Shown: positions 31,579-42,160 of the stretch, in pieces | Numbering within the stretch: position 1 is the stretch's first letter | Layout: each line of letters starts with the position of its first letter | Origin: Rheum nobile | Lineage: Eukaryota; Streptophyta; Magnoliopsida; Caryophyllales; Polygonaceae | Length of the DNA stretch: 64,000 bases | Direction of reading: 5' to 3' | Assembly: GCA_027886185.1 (NCBI GenBank) | Contig: WOAB01000152.1 | Span: 823,001 to 887,000, forward strand | Made by a program: the position numbers and the translations under genes | Notes under the pieces: model-generated | Told to the model about the DNA's origin: nothing | Seen by the model: the letters and a program-made list of their open reading frames with translations, nothing else | Databases searched by the model: none

Positions 31579-34211
31579 ATTTGGATGTGGCTGCGGAGTC
31601 AGCGCGCTGCCAGCAACGAAATCTGAGACGCCACGTAGCAGAGCGGCATGTTATCGCATCGGTCCGTCGGGGCGATAGGGATCGTTCAGGATCTAGGGAT
31701 CTGCTTGCCGGTATGACCAGGGAGGCATCATCGGGGCCTAGCAGTGACCATCCAGAGCCGATGGTTGAGGATGTATACGAGGACGCCCCACCCATGACAC
31801 AGCCCGACTCTCAGGAACACACGGGGGAGGAGTCAGAGGACCCGACGACCACTCCTTCTGCCCCATTTTTTGCTCCACCGACGACCCCGCGAGCTGCTCC
31901 TTCTCTTGCCCCACCTTCTGCTCCCCCGATGACCCAACCAGCTCCTCCTCCTCCTCCTGCTCCCCTAGTTGATCACCCCCCGCCCCACCCTGCTGCTCGC
32001 GTGGGCCGTCGTGGCCTACGAGGCCGAGGAGGCCATGCTGCACAACCTCGTAAGCCGTGATGAGGTCGATCGATTCTTCCTCCTCCAGAGCCGGCTCCCG
32101 AGCCCGATGTCGAGGCCGAGCCCGATGTTGAGGCCAAGGCTGGCCCTGATGGGGGCGAGCGTAGGCCGTGGATGCCAGGGGGGCCATATCAGGGACGGTT
32201 CTGACCAGTTATCTGACACGCATTGCTCGGTACATTTGGGATGGTGCGGATGTGTCGATGGTACGTATGGTTTATTAATGATAATTTGTTTGATTTTTCG
32301 TTATAAAATTAAAATTATGGTACAACAATTGTGTGTTTAACCTAGCAACTTTTTTCACAGACCCGACCGTGGCTACGAGCCCACACGCGTGTCCTCGAGT
32401 TCGATAGACTTCATCCACATGCTTCACTCGACCCTGATACGTGGTGGGCTATTGCACAGCGTAGCGGCCTGACCCAGCTAGGGTCGTTAGACTACGGGGA
32501 TGTCGATCACATCCTCATCAGTGCATTTGTGGAGCATTGGTATCCCGAGACCAACAGCTTTCACTTTCCATGGGGCGAGGTTACAATCACTTTGCATGAC
32601 GTCCAGATGATTATGGGACTTCCCATCGATGGGGTCGAGACGACGGAGCAGATGGTTGATGGGCCTCTCAGGATCCGCATCTGCCAGATGTTTGACATTT
32701 TCATGGATGACATGTACTGGTACAGCGAGAACAACAGACTCCTCGAGAAGGACGTCGTGGAGTTTGTGGCGCAGATGATGCGGAGAGGACAGAGACATGA
32801 GGATATAGTGTCTTCATATCTGTTCCTCTTGATTGGTTGTACTATTATGTGCGACAGGTATACCGACTGTAACCTCTGGTAAATTATTTTAGCCCTTATT
32901 TTTAATATCTTATACTAATTTCTTTTCTTTTGTAAAATAGGTCCACCAACCGGGTGAAGCACAAGTATATGCAATTCGTGCTGGACCCTGACAGAGTTGG
33001 AAAATTCGCCTGGGGCGCTGGGGTTCTTGCGATCTTGTATTGCAACCTAGGGGAGGCATCCCGGGCCCAGACGGCCGGCATAGTGGGTTGTATGAGGCTT
33101 CTCCAGGTATGATTTATTATTTTTTATTACTTGTACCCTGACTTTTTATTTTATTAACATCTTGTAAAATGGTCTTATAGTGTTGGATATGGCGTTATTT
33201 TCCGCATTTCGGAGGACACACGTCACAGGACCCGCAATGACTAGCGGATCCGCGGGCAGCAGCCGTGGACGAGCCTGGACCCATTCCCCGTGTGGATGCG
33301 GATAGGCTCGTCCAGCTTAGACATGCGCTAGATAGGGTTATATCTGATGAGGTAAAATCTACAACTGATTCTAATTACTTGTAATGGTATTTTTATAGGC
33401 TCTTAACAAATAGTAACATGATGTAATTACAGGTCCGTTGGATGCCTTGAAGAGTAAAGGGCGAACGCCCGGAGGGGGCAGACTCGGAGGTGGATTTCAG
33501 GACTACCCACCGGGGATCCAGGTTCGACAGTATCATCTGTTGCCTTGATGTCCAGGAGGGGTACATGCCGAGCTGAGTGGTAAGCCAGTTCGGTATGAGG
33601 CAGGTGGTTCCTCCACCTCCGTTTCAGCCGAGTACGGTGAACAGAGGGATATGTTCGAGCAATTACAAGGTGGAGTTCGACGGGCCAGAATTCCCTACAT
33701 GGGCAGACCGCGACAACCATCTCTTCGATATTGATGTGTTTCAGCCATGTAGGTGGCCCCGGGACTGTGATACCCACTACATAGACTATTTTGAGGAGAT
33801 TACTCATCCGTACGTGGATCCTACCTCCCAGCCACAAAATGTCATTCCCCGACCTCCAGTAGTTGATATCGTTGCGGTATATGTTTTCTTATTTTTAAAT
33901 GTTTACTACTTATGCATTAGTGTAGGTAATATTAACATATTTAAATTATGCAGCGGGCGCAGATGGTGCTTGGGTTGACACGTGCCCGGTTGGATACCGA
34001 CGGGATCACTGATGAAGAGAGGGTGTACCTTCTCAATGTCATCCAGATATTGGTGAGGGACGCTCACCCGGTGTCGGATCCAACTCAGCGCGCATCGTAC
34101 ATTTTTAGGGAATCACAGTATGAGCACGGTCAGAGTAGCGGTGCAGGGGGGATGAGGGAGAGGATGGACCCGACCCAACACATGATTAGTTTTATTTTGA
34201 GTTTGTTTTAG

Positions 34212-34694
34212 TATTTTGTATCTGATACAGTTATTTTGTATATAATTTATATATTGGGGTCTATTTTGGAACTACGAATTTGATTCCCTATTTAATTTTC
34301 CTACTTTCAAAAGTATATTAATTGTCTACATTTATTATTTCTTATCAAAGACAATCAACGAATCAAATAACTAGTAATCTAAAAAAAATGACTGTGCTAT
34401 ATGACCAAATTCGTAAAGGGAAATTTAAGGCTTGTGTTTTATAAAAAATTCATTGAGTATAACCATTCCTACCAACATTTGTAAATTGAAGAATGAAATA
34501 TTTGAAGTTAACATTAATTTTATTTTTATAAAATAATCAAATTAACATTAATTTTATCTTAACATTAATCAATGTAACATTAATTTTATTTTTATAATAA
34601 TTAATGTAACATTAATTTTATTTTTATAAAATAATGAATTTATAATTATAATTATCAATTTTACAATATTTTCTCCAAGTTACCAAAACAATAT
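34212..34694. other. AT-rich 3' region of the PMD element
   Basis: No gene. Direct repeats of AACATTAATTTTATTTTTATAA occur about four times between 34,505 and 34,640. Confidence 0.5.
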
Positions 34695-34930
34695 AAAGAG
34701 TCACGCCCACGCAAAGCGTGGGCGTGACATTGTGTGTTTCAACAACACAATGTCACGCTCTCGCAAAGCGTGACCGTGACATTGTGTGTTTAAACAACAC
34801 AATGTCATGCTCCCGCAAAGCGTGAGCGTGGCATTGTTACCCTAAATAAAAACCGGATACCCTATAGCATTGGCACGCTCTCTTTGTCCGTGTGCATGAC
34901 TCTGATCTCGCTCCCACTTTTCGTAAGCGT
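34695..34930. repeat. Tandem palindromes with core CGCAAAGCG
   Basis: Three consecutive units of about 60 bp, each a hairpin: CACGCCCACGCAAAGCGTGG (34,702 on), then copies at about 34,755 and 34,805, separated by GTGTGTTT-AACAACACAATGT, itself complementary between neighbours. A decayed copy lies at 34,875-34,930. The words match the left-side palindromes at 30,290-30,372. Confidence 0.75.
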
Positions 34931-34940
34931 GAGTTTCTTG

Positions 34941-35249
34941 AGCGTAAACAGCAGAAAAAATGAGCGTATCTAACGGTCGCGTATAAAAAGATGGAGTATG
35001 ACAAGTATATAAATCAGAAGTATTATAAGATGACAAGTGTGAACTACTGGAGGATCCGTGTCAAAGGTTAAAGGGGCCAAAAGGATAATAATAAAGTATT
35101 GACTATTAAATAGAAAAATAGTAAATCTTAGAAAGTTAGAGGTTATCAAATATAATTGATGATAAACATTAAGTAAAGGATGGAGATGAAGTCCAATGTT
35201 CTCGAAAGTTAAACTGAAGCTAAGAAAAGAAGGGGGATAGTATACATAA
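34941..35249. other. Spacer, nothing recognised
   Basis: About 310 bp between two palindrome-bordered elements. No ORF, repeat or RNA gene seen. Confidence 0.5.
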
Positions 35250-35264
35250 ATCAGGAAACGGATA

Positions 35265-35500
35265 CCGGTTATGGTTTCGGTCTAAGATGAGCCAAAATCT
35301 TGCTCCGTATACCGGTTTTTCACAAACCGGTATGAAGCAGGGACACAGATACTGGTTATTTAAAAACCCGGTATCCCCATATTTGTTTTTCTTTTTTTTA
35401 AAATTATTTATTGTCGATACTGGTTTTGTGAAAAACCGGTATCTACCTCCTTGTCTGTTACATATCGGTTATTAAAATAACCGGTATGATATTTATTTTT
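35265..35500. repeat. ACCGGT palindrome array, left
   Basis: Four short hairpins whose arms are ACCGGTTT/AAACCGGT variants: TACCGGTTTTTCACAAACCGGTAT near 35,310, TGGTTATTTAAAAACCCGGT near 35,353, TGGTTTTGTGAAAAACCGGT near 35,420 and CGGTTATTAAAATAACCGGT near 35,466. Confidence 0.75.
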
Positions 35501-35754
35501 TATTTTTTTAAATAATTTTTTACAATACCCATTCAGCTATATATTATACCACATGTTTGCGTCATTGTATTTCACACAAAATGCTACAACAGTGTACAAC
35601 AAAATCACATCAAATAATCCATAAATTATACATAAATAAATTGTTAACAAGCGTTAGCTCCTTGAGCTATAAATAACAAAATAACTTAAGAGTTTCATAA
35701 CTCTTTAAACTATAAATAACAAAATAACCTAATAAACACTAGTGGAAAAAACAT

Positions 35755-36160
35755 TTTTTGAGGCTCCCTTTTAGAGGCGTACATAGTTCAAAACGCCTCA
35801 ACAACGACTTAGGAAATCACTTTTTTTGGTATTTGAGGCGGATAATTAATTTATACGCCTCAAAAACATCTTTTGAGGCGGACAAATTAATATACGCCTC
35901 AACAAGTATCCGAAAAAATATTTCCCGCTAAAGTATTAGAGGCGGGCTAGGGTAAGGCCCGCCTCTAATGCTAACTAATTGAGGCGGGCCAAGTAGCCCG
36001 CCTCAATTAAAGCTTGTTGAGGCGGGCCTCTTAAAGCCCGCCTCAACAAGTATGTCCAATAGAGGCGGGCATGTAAGGCCCGCCTCTATTAGACCATTAC
36101 TCGGCCGAGTCGTAATACTTATAGAGGCGGGCGTGTTAGGCCCGCCTCTATAAGCTCAAC
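35755..36160. repeat. Left subterminal hairpin array of the CACTA element
   Basis: At least seven hairpins. Well-formed ones have arms of about 11-16 bp: TAGAGGCGGGC (35,937), ATTGAGGCGGGC (35,979), CTTGTTGAGGCGGGC (36,014), AATAGAGGCGGGC (36,059) and TTATAGAGGCGGGC (36,119), each followed within 6-10 bases by its own reverse complement. These arrays are the probable transposase-binding zone. Confidence 0.88.
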
Positions 36161-36429
36161 CCTAATTAAAAAAAAAACAGCTGTGCGCGCCTTCATTTTC
36201 TACTCTAAGGTTTGTGTCGTTTTCAGAGAAAGAGAAAGGAGAAGGCTGGGCTGGGAGAGTGCTCGAAGGGAGTCGATCGGAAAGAGAAGCTCGGGAAGAC
36301 GAAGGGCGGTGACGATTCCAAGTCCGGTGGCGACTCGGTGGTGTTCGTCGGAGCCGTGTTCATTGTGGTGTCCCTTGCGGTGGCGCGGTCTGTTGGAGTG
36401 CAGAAACGATTTCTGCGGTGCTTCACAGG

Positions 36430-38107
36430 GGCGTTTTCTTTCGATCCTTGTTCTTGTGCTTCCTTGTTATTGTGTGCTTCGGATTTCTTTAGGGTGTTTT
36501 GCTCTCTTGAGTGTGCTCTTGTAAATGAACGATTAAGGCTTTGAATGCTTAGTGGATTGGGTGGATCTCCCTTTTTGAGATCCCGCGGATGTAGGGTAAC
36601 CGAACCGCGTTACCAATTCTTGGTGTTCTTTCTGTTTTTGTTTCGTTTCTGTTTTGCTTGAATCGGATATATTAGATTCACAGATTGGTATCAGAGCTTT
36701 GACTGCATTCCTTGTGCTTTTCTGATCTAGAAATTGTGTTTTATGCGGTTAGAAGAGTTTCCTAGGGTTTGTCCTTGCTTGATCCTGTTTAGCTTCCGCT
36801 GCTCTTGTGCATTTGTCTGATTCCTGCTTATTCACCGCTGAAAACTGTGATACTGAGTTCTTTACTTGATTCTGATTTTTAGATCTTGTGAACCTGGAAA
36901 TCTTGCTTTTCGTGTGTTCTTGCATCTGTTTTCAGATTTGGACTGAACTGTAGTGTCTTGTGTTGTCGGAGTTCTGGAATTGTGTTTCTTTGAACTTGGA
37001 ATTGTGTTGTCTTGAGTTCTTGATTTTTTGATTCTTTGAACCTGAAGTGTGTTGAAGTACAACCTCTGGTGTTGTACTTGATTGGTTCTTGATATTGTGT
37101 TCTTGAGAACTGATTTCTGTGTGTGTGATTCTTGTACTTTTGTGTCCTAATCTATGGTTATCAATTTTCTAGCTTCATTTACTGACTTGTGTGTTTGGTA
37201 GGTGATGACAGAAAACATGATGAAAATTACACCATTTGATGGTACGACTGACTTTGCAATGTGGCAAGTCAAGATGAAGGCTATACTCATCAAGGAGAAG
37301 TGCTATAGAGCTGTAAAAGGTGACTACCTCTCGGAGACCTCAACAGCTAGAAAGATGGAACTTGATGAGCAAGCCCACTCAGAAATTATAATAAGGGTTG
37401 CGGATGATGTGGCTCATCAAGTGGTAAAGTTTACTACTACTAAAACTTTATAGAATGCTTTAGAAGCGTTATACTTGACTAAATCCTTGCCTTCTAGAAT
37501 ATCATTACTGTGCAGATTATTTACATTTAAGATGGATGTGAATCTGACTTTGAATGATAACTTTGATAAATTTCTGAGAATGACCCAAGATTTGGAAAGG
37601 TGTAATGATAAGATTGCTGAAACTCACCAAGCTGTTCTGTTATTGAATTCCTTGCCTGCTCAGTTTGACATTCTAAAAGATGTGATTCAGTTTGGTAATG
37701 ACACCATCACTGTTGTTAAAATTGTTGAGGCTATAACTCAGAAAAATGAAGTGTTAAAGGTGTTTAAGACTAAAACTGAAAACAAAGTTGATGTTAAACC
37801 TGAGAATTTTGTCTTGCATGCTGAGGGGAAACCCAAAACTGGAAAAAAAAGGCTAAAACTGATACTAAGGATAGAAAGTGTTTCTATTGTGGTAAAGCTG
37901 GCCATTTTATTAAAGATTACAAGAAAAAGAAATCTGATGATGAGCAGAAATCTGATGTTACTAATGTGTGTGAATCTGGTGCTTTTTATTCATGTGAGTT
38001 GCTCATGCTTGATTCTAGACATGATTCTAATTGCTGGATTTTAGATTCTGGTTGCTCTATGCATGCTACCCCGCATAAATACATGTTTAATGAATTGCAT
38101 GAATTCT
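36430..38107 (+). pseudogene. Copia fragment inside CACTA: LTR end, primer site, gag, start of protease
   Basis: An LTR-end-like stretch ending TTCACA (36,682) is followed by TTGGTATCAGAGC (36,685-36,697), an initiator-Met primer site. Gag starts at 37,204 (MTENMMKITPFDGTTDFAMW), carries an in-frame stop at 37,451, and continues with SLPSRISLLCRLFTFKM and LLNSLPAQFDILKD. After a frameshift near 37,840 comes the knuckle CFYCGKAGHFIKDY, with the last Cys changed to Tyr. Then CWILDSGCSMHATPHKYMF is the Copia protease active-site region. The match ends at about 38,107. No 3' LTR, integrase or RT is present, so this is a captured or deleted fragment. Confidence 0.8.
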
Positions 38108-38177
38108 TAATCGTTTTTTTTAATCATTTTTACATTACCATTCATAATCGTTTAATCAAATACCTTTAAATGTGCAG

Positions 38178-39108
38178 GTATTTATTGGACAATCACACAT
38201 ATGCATTTAAAAATTCTCGAATTGGGTTCATTTGTCCTGAGATGGTGTCAAGCACTAGAATCAGGGCCGATCCAACTGTTCCAGCAGATTACTTGCAACG
38301 CGTGTTCAATGCTGAAACTGCTAAGAATACGATTAAAGATTCTAACAGTGCGAAATTGTTTTTGCTCCCATATAATCAAGAGTAAGTGTTTTCAATAAGT
38401 TTCATATATAATTAGTATTTTAAGCAATCATTAATATTTATCAATTTACTTTTAAATGATGCAGCAATCATTGGATTATGTACGTGATAGACCTATTTAG
38501 AGCACAGGTCTATCTTTTCGATTCTCTAAAAGGTCAAGGCAACAGAACGACTGATGCATCTGGAATCATGAATTTGTAAGTTGTTTTGCTTACGAATTAG
38601 TTTTTTTTGGAATATTAACAATATCAGTTTCATGAGTGTATTATGTTGATTTTCTAGGGCATTTCAAGTGTATAAGTATCAAGGTGGGAAGTGCGAGAAA
38701 TTAATAGGAAAACGTAAGATGTTGAGAGTCTGCAATATAGAGGTACATATAGCATTTTATACGCTTTAGGTTTGTTTATTTATAATCAAAGGCCTTGTAT
38801 CTAAGACAGCCCCCTTATGTTGTGTAATTAGTGCGCTCAACAAAGCGGCGGAACCGAGTGTGGCTATTATGTCATGAAGTTCATGTTAGATATAGTCACG
38901 GGACTATATGACTCTAATGACCGACTAGATAAGGTATGTAACTTAACTAACTATATATTGATAGTATTTGTGTTTTTTGTCAATAATTTCTGTGTTTTTT
39001 ATGAAGTTATATCCTAAGAGGAAGACATCGTATACTTATGAAGAAATGGATGTTGTTCGTGAGCAATGGGCACAGTATTTTACATCGAAGTATTTATTAT
39101 CGGATTGA
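38178..39108 (+). CDS. Ulp1-like (C48) cysteine protease gene of the CACTA element, five exons
   Basis: Ulp1-family proteases cleave SUMO; many plant CACTA and Mutator elements carry such a gene. Inferred exons with GT...AG introns: 38,178-38,381; 38,465-38,575; 38,658-38,742; 38,832-38,933; 39,007-39,108. Joined phases are consistent. Catalytic features: NHWIMYVIDL (His), VYLFDSLKG (Asp), CAQQSGGTECGYYVMKFM (oxyanion Gln and Cys). The C-terminus ends YEEMDVVREQWAQYF, a stop at 39,106-39,108. The 5' part of the protein, before RYLLDNHTYAF, is not found; Copia sequence takes its place. No stop interrupts the readable exons. Confidence 0.75.
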
Positions 39109-39279
39109 ACTTGTTTTTACTTGTCATGTAAACTGTTGTTGAGAACCTGATTGTACTCTGATGAAATCTGTTGTTTGTTGTATATTATTCTGTGAATAAA
39201 ATCAGGAACCTATTCTGCAATGTGTGTATGGTGCATCATAAATCCAAAAAACATCCAAAAAAAGCGCAAAAGAAGGGAC

Positions 39280-39640
39280 TTATAGAGGCAGACTTGTATG
39301 TCCGCCTCTATAAGTACATAGACGCTGACTCGGCCGAGAACTCGGCCGAGTTCTGGGCCGAGTCAGCGTCTACTTTTTGAGGCGGGCTTGTATACGCCCG
39401 CCTCTATAAGTATATAGCGTTGACTTGTTGAGGCGGGCCTATAGAGGCCCGCCTCAACAAGTCCCTCATTTTGGCGCCAAAGTGAGGGACTTGTTGAGGC
39501 GGGCTTCGGAGGCCCGCCTCAATAAGGTCCTTATAGAGGCGTAAAATGTCCGCCTCAAAAAGTGTCCATACTTGTTGCAGCCCCTTAGTTGAAGCGAACG
39601 GTGTTCGCCTCAATAAGTGTCCAAAGGCCCGCCTCTATAA
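39280..39640. repeat. Right subterminal hairpin array of the CACTA element
   Basis: Hairpins with GAGGCGGGC/GCCCGCCTC arms at about 39,281, 39,378, 39,427, 39,490 and 39,533, plus a CGGCCGAG cluster at 39,332-39,362. A longer palindrome at 39,447-39,504 overlaps two of them. Confidence 0.88.
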
Positions 39641-39839
39641 GGATTTTTTCCACTAGTGAAAATAGCTTCCAACAAAATATACTAGTTATAGATAGTCAAA
39701 AAGCTCTCTCTACATACATACATATATGCTTTTAGCTCCTATGCTGGGGGGCATGCAAGTTCAACTCTAACTCTATGCTTTTAGCTCCTATGTTGTGGGC
39801 AAGTTCAACTCCAACTCAAAAATAGGTTGGAGATATTGA

Positions 39840-40750
39840 AGACATTCCTCTATTACTTCCAAGATATCCTCCTTGTTGTATCTTTGTGCTGAATGTGCTA
39901 AGTACTACATTAAACATTATAAACAATATCATTAATCTTATAAATGGAAAACAATGACACGTCAAGATATAGCAGGTAGCACTCACGTACACTAGTTGAG
40001 AATCTGACTATGAAAATACAATAATTGTCTTAACAATGTATGAAAATAAAGAAGACAGTACATAGGCATAAAAAAGAGCAAGATAATAAACTTGTGATGA
40101 GTACAAGTTGAGTAGGAAAAACAGAGAATAGAAGCTCATAAGCATATATATTGAAAAATTGTCAACAATGATATTTACCAATCAGTTAACCAGTAAGTGA
40201 CTCTGTTTAGCTATTAATTATATATATAAAGTGCATAAATGTGAATGTAGGAGTAGTGTACATACCGAAGTTGGAATTTCCACTACACTTGTTTGCACTA
40301 TGTCTCTCATGAATCGGCATACATATAATCCATATGACGTATAATCTTGTTGTTCAGGGCACTTGCACATAAAAAATTGAAGTATATCAATAATACCATG
40401 ATAACCATCAAACTTGAAACATTCTTCAAAATAATAATCAATAAGTATAACTTAGAGGCTTACCTCGATAACATTCCAACTTATGTTTGGCTTGTCTGCT
40501 TTGGAGAGATTTCCTCTCTTAGTACTCAACATGATTAATGCACTTCACAAATAGAAAAGGTTAATTAATTAATTGACTATAGTTATAATATGTATCATAT
40601 GCATAACAAAGATGTAAGCAATGCTATTTACAACAAAACTTACGTTTCACACATTTGCTTGAAAAGTTTCTTTAACAACTTGTCGCATTGGATCAAGCCA
40701 ATAGACTATAATCAGCGCGGGATTTATGACGGCTAGCATCCAGTGATACC
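39840..40750 (-). pseudogene. Second Ulp1-like (C48) protease gene, catalytic Cys lost
   Basis: On the minus strand: YHWMLAVINPALIIVYWLDPM (about 40,748-40,690; catalytic His at 40,743-40,745, Asp in the LDPM block), then LSKADKPNISWNVIE (about 40,520-40,465), then KCPEQQDYTSYGLYVCRFMRDIV (about 40,365-40,295), and YNKEDILEVIEECLQYLQPIF (about 39,890-39,830). The order and intron-like gaps fit plant transposon Ulp1 genes. The Cys expected before Gly in the third block is Tyr (40,332-40,334, TAT, one base from a Cys codon), so it would be inactive. It is distinct in sequence from the gene at 38,178-39,108. Confidence 0.75.
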
Positions 40751-40801
40751 TAATCAATATTAATATGAAATTATAAATTCCAAGCAAATTTGGAGTATGA
40801 G

Positions 40802-41115
40802 CATGTCTGCATCAATGAAGATGATCTTGTCATAGTCAATAAGCTGTCAAAGGCGGAATTTGTTGTAGTTCCACTCGTTATAGGTGTCGCGTTCAGCTTT
40901 CGGGTTTCTTATCCTTTTGATTGTGTGAACTTTCCAGCCAGCAGTCGCTAAGCCTTCCCTGTGATACTCAGTAATTGTCTCATCAACAAGAATCACAAGA
41001 TCTCTTGTTGATCCTGACATGAATACTTTGTGCAGCTGTTATGGCCTCGCATACATACACATGTGCAGAATGGAGAATGGTTGCATATGCTTCTCTACGT
41101 TTATTTCCAGTTGTT
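40802..41115 (-). pseudogene. Captured fragment of a GT8 GUX/PGSIP glucuronosyltransferase gene
   Basis: GUX (PGSIP) enzymes are Golgi GT8 transferases that add glucuronic acid to xylan. The minus strand reads REAYATILHSAHVYVCEAI and TAAQSI (about 41,095-41,030), then in another frame STRDLVILVDETITEYHREG, LATAGWKVHTIKRIRNPKAE, TYNEWNYNKFRL, an in-frame stop, and QLIDYDKIIFIDADM ending near 40,802. The last block holds the DxD metal-binding motif of GT8 enzymes. Only this internal part is present, with a frameshift and a stop. It abuts the Ulp1-like gene on the same strand, inside a palindrome-bordered element, the pattern expected of transposon capture of host gene sequence. Confidence 0.8.
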
Positions 41116-41956
41116 ACATAACCTGCTTGAAAAGCAAAAGATCAGAGTTAGCATCAGCTTATCGTTTAACATTGACCTGGGGAAAATGTCAAGCATTGCC
41201 AAGCTTGTAAAACCTTGTCACAGACTCACAGTACTCTAGTATTTGCTAAGCTTTGGGTTTACCTCAACTAATTCATCATAGATTCTTTGATAATTCACTA
41301 AATTCCCATTACTGAACCTCAAAAGTTATGTTAAGCATAATATAAAAAATTCTATAGCCATATGGAATAATCTATAACTAATCTTTTGGAGTGAGAGGAA
41401 TTGCAAGTTCACAAGATCCAACAGGAAGCTGGTGAAAATGTCAAGCAAATTCCTGATGCCAAGCAAATTCCCAAATGCCAAGCAAATTTCATCTACTATC
41501 AATGAATAACTCGGTTCTAGTAATTTCCTGATGCCAAGCAAAATTCCCAAATTCCAACTAAGTATACAAATTTAAGTGGAGTTTAACCAACCTTGCAAGC
41601 GAGCAGGTGGAGAAATTGGACCGGCGACTCGAGTCAGCGGCGACCAGTTGAGCCGAATGGAACGACAGCGAGCGTGAGAATGGAACGGCGACCAACGGCA
41701 ACTCGAGTGATTCGAGCAGCGGCAGCGTAGGGCTCCGACGACTCAAGCGGTGGTCGTGGAGAATGGAACGGCAACGAGCTGCTCAGCGTGAGAATAAGGG
41801 TTTGGTAGGGTAGAATCAATTAACAATAAAGTTAAAACACTTTTAATTTACTAGGGATTGGTAAATTATTGAAGTAAAATAAACAAATAATAAAATTAAT
41901 TAATTAATATTAATAATAAAAGCTCAGATTAAAAAAATATTAATAATAAACAAGGA
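41116..41956 (-). other. Upstream region of the GUX/Ulp1 block
   Basis: A possible further exon on the minus strand ends at a GT near 41,262 (reading FSNGNLVNYQRIYDELVE), but I cannot assign it. The stretch 41,580-41,820 is GC-richer and may be a captured 5' leader. There are short direct repeats of CCTGATGCCAAGCAAATTCCC at 41,450-41,560. Confidence 0.35.
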
Positions 41957-42160
41957 TACCGGTGTTTACGAAATCCGTATCCCTATTGCCTTAGCTTAAA
42001 AAACAATATGTTTGCTTGTTTATTACATCACACATGCATATCGGTTATATTAATGACCGGTATACAATATATATTTATTTCGCATATACCGATTGTGTCC
42101 AATAACCGGTATCCGTTTCCAAGTTCCATACCGGTTTTACGCAACTGATATCCTTCCTTC
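41957..42160. repeat. ACCGGT palindrome array, right
   Basis: ACCGGT words and decayed forms recur at about 41,957, 42,040-42,065, 42,085-42,110 and 42,122-42,160, arranged as loose hairpins like those at 35,265-35,500. The copies are more decayed than in the left array. Confidence 0.65.

Larger units (their letters stand above)
30548..34211 (+). pseudogene. Plant mobile domain (PMD, MAIN-like/aminotransferase-like) gene, seven exons, degenerate
   Basis: Inferred exons: 30,548-31,032; 31,579-32,259; about 32,361-32,858; 32,941-33,106; 33,181-33,351; 33,433-33,876; 33,954-34,211, all with GT...AG introns. Exon 1 encodes MATERDFLEP, four DVVDGG-type repeats and an RG-rich tail. Exon 2 encodes a Pro-rich segment. 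The PMD starts in exon 3: HILISAFVEHWYPETNSFHF, GEVTITLHDVQMIMGLPIDG; exon 4 has KFAWGAGVLAILYCNLGEASRA; exon 5 CWIWRYFPHFGG; exon 6 VSQFGMRQVVPPPP. This is the core of MAIN/MAIL1-like proteins, which act in genome stability and silencing. A frameshift near 32,200 and in-frame stops near 33,239, 33,449 and 33,575 disable it. Confidence 0.8.
30273..34940 (+). mobile_element. Putative element carrying a plant-mobile-domain gene, bordered by palindromic repeats
   Basis: A PMD-type gene is bordered on the left by GCTCACGC/GCGTGAGC palindromes (30,273-30,385) and on the right by related CACGCNNNCGCAAAGCGTG palindromes (34,695-34,930). PMD proteins are known passengers of plant transposons as well as host genes (MAIN, MAIL1). 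The related palindromes on both sides suggest one mobile unit. No terminal inverted repeat or target duplication was found, so this is an inference and the ends are approximate. Confidence 0.5.
35737..39658 (+). mobile_element. CACTA (En/Spm) DNA transposon with hairpin subterminal repeats
   Basis: The left end is CACTAGTGGAAAAAA (35,737) and the right end is its reverse complement, TTTTTTCCACTAGTG, ending 39,658. Both are flanked by AAA (35,734-35,736 and 39,659-39,661), the 3-bp duplication expected of CACTA elements. GAGGCGGGC/GCCCGCCTC hairpins fill 35,755-36,160 and 39,280-39,635. Inside are a Copia gag-protease fragment and a Ulp1-like protease gene. No transposase (TNP2-like) sequence is seen, so it is non-autonomous. 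Confidence 0.93.

Noticed and set aside
35755..39640. Regularly repeated palindromes resembling a CRISPR array
   Set aside because: Spacers are irregular, the arms vary between units, the units lie just inside CACTA termini, and the genome is eukaryotic.
41558..41819. Ser/Leu-rich minus-strand frames as a signal-peptide gene
   Set aside because: Short, overlapping in two frames, no family resemblance; more likely a GC-richer leader region.
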